DNA from: Euglena gracilis
Taxonomy: Eukaryota > Euglenida > Euglenophyceae > Euglenales
Length of the DNA stretch: 64,000 bases
Assembly (NCBI GenBank): GCA_039621445.1
Contig: CP154954.1
Location: forward strand, 67,738,714 to 67,802,713
Direction: 5' to 3'
Shown: positions 63,422 to 64,000 of the stretch, piece by piece
Layout of the letters: the number at the start of each line of letters is the position of its first letter
Position numbering within the stretch: the stretch's first letter is position 1
Made by a program: the position numbers and the translations under genes
The notes under the pieces: model-generated
Told to the model about the DNA's origin: nothing
Databases searched by the model: none
The model's input: the letters and a program-made list of their open reading frames with translations, nothing else

Positions 63422-64000
63422 CATCTCGTAGCCGACATCAAGAAATGAAAGTAAGTTTTTTGTTAATGAAGTAGAATTCTGCGAACACATCCTGGGGCTG
63501 CTAACTTCTTTCAAAAGAAGCCTGTTTGTCACCCCTGCCCCTGCATCATGATGGACAATACGCCATGCATGTTCAAATGCCATGAATGCTCATACCTTTT
63601 TTTTTGCGTTGTTGCTGTGAAATAGAAAGGAACAAACCATGACCTGCCTGGGAGTGCCTGCCTGGGCAAGCACTCCATGACACCCAGATCCGACAGTCCG
63701 ACCCCCCATGCCTGGGCACTTCGGCACGAAAAGGCCATTTTTGGGCATTTTTTTGGCCCATGACCAGGCAGGCACTGACCCCCCCCTCAGGGGGTAGTGC
63801 CTGCCTGCCAAGGCACTCCGATAGGGCATGGGTTGGTCAATTTCAGCCTATTTTTTGACCCTTGGTGCTTTCCTTTATGGACAGGCAACCCATAGCAGGG
63901 GGGGGGAAAAAATGCAACTTGCATAATTTGCATTTTTTTGCATAATCGGCTTTTCCCGAAATTTGCATTTTTTTGCATTTTTTTGCATTTTTTTGCATAA
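63422..64000. other. Sequence downstream of CBL
   Basis: Probably the 3-prime UTR and then intergenic DNA. An inverted pair around CCTGCCTGGGCAAGCACTCC (63640-63680 and 63795-63830) is present, and the window ends in TTTTTTGCATTTTTTTGCAT repeats. No gene is supported. Confidence 0.4.

Overview
This window looks like nuclear DNA of a euglenid, most likely Euglena or a close relative. The main evidence is a broken-up gene for plant-type cystathionine beta-lyase (CBL) at about 44.6-63.4 kb on the + strand. Its exons join into an uninterrupted conserved protein only if most introns are removed by the euglenid nonconventional rule. Under that rule intron bases +4 to +6 pair with bases -8 to -6, usually CAG with CTG, and GT-AG ends are not needed. 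Ten introns of this gene fit the rule. Three of them use other base triplets that still pair. TTAGGG-type telomeric repeats also fit a euglenid. I see no rRNA, tRNA, CRISPR array or prokaryotic operon.

Layout. 0-4.7 kb: exons of an unrecognised + strand gene with one nonconventional intron and short GT-AG introns. 4.7-12 kb: repeats, a terminal exon ending in AATAAA, and a minus-strand remnant of a recombinase-like mobile gene. 12-16.4 kb: exon fragments and a 1.2 kb inverted-repeat element carrying 32-bp arrays. 16.4-20.4 kb: an AT-rich island that may come from an organelle, a foldback element, and related inverted-repeat elements. 20.4-25.8 kb: a 163-bp satellite. 25.8-43.9 kb: a patchwork like subtelomeric DNA, with degenerate telomeric arrays, foldback elements, a 1 kb palindrome, G/C-tract miniature elements, two recombinase-like remnants, a PHD-like finger and a small minus-strand gene. 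44-64 kb: the CBL gene, whose introns of 124 to 5073 bp hold more copies of the same repeat families.

The most interesting observation is that genes and repeats are linked. One terminal-inverted-repeat family (ends CAGGGGTTTTCTTAAG) occurs once as a cleanly spliceable intron with a 9-bp direct repeat in the first gene. It occurs again, in opposite orientation, inside a CBL intron. Other miniature elements in non-coding DNA have the same NNNCAG...CTGNNNNN ends and duplicated flanks. This supports the idea that transposon insertion creates nonconventional introns here.

Limits. Everything was read by eye. Long C and G runs make frames fragile, and exon limits outside CBL are tentative. Most of the long open frames in the window are low-complexity or satellite artefacts.
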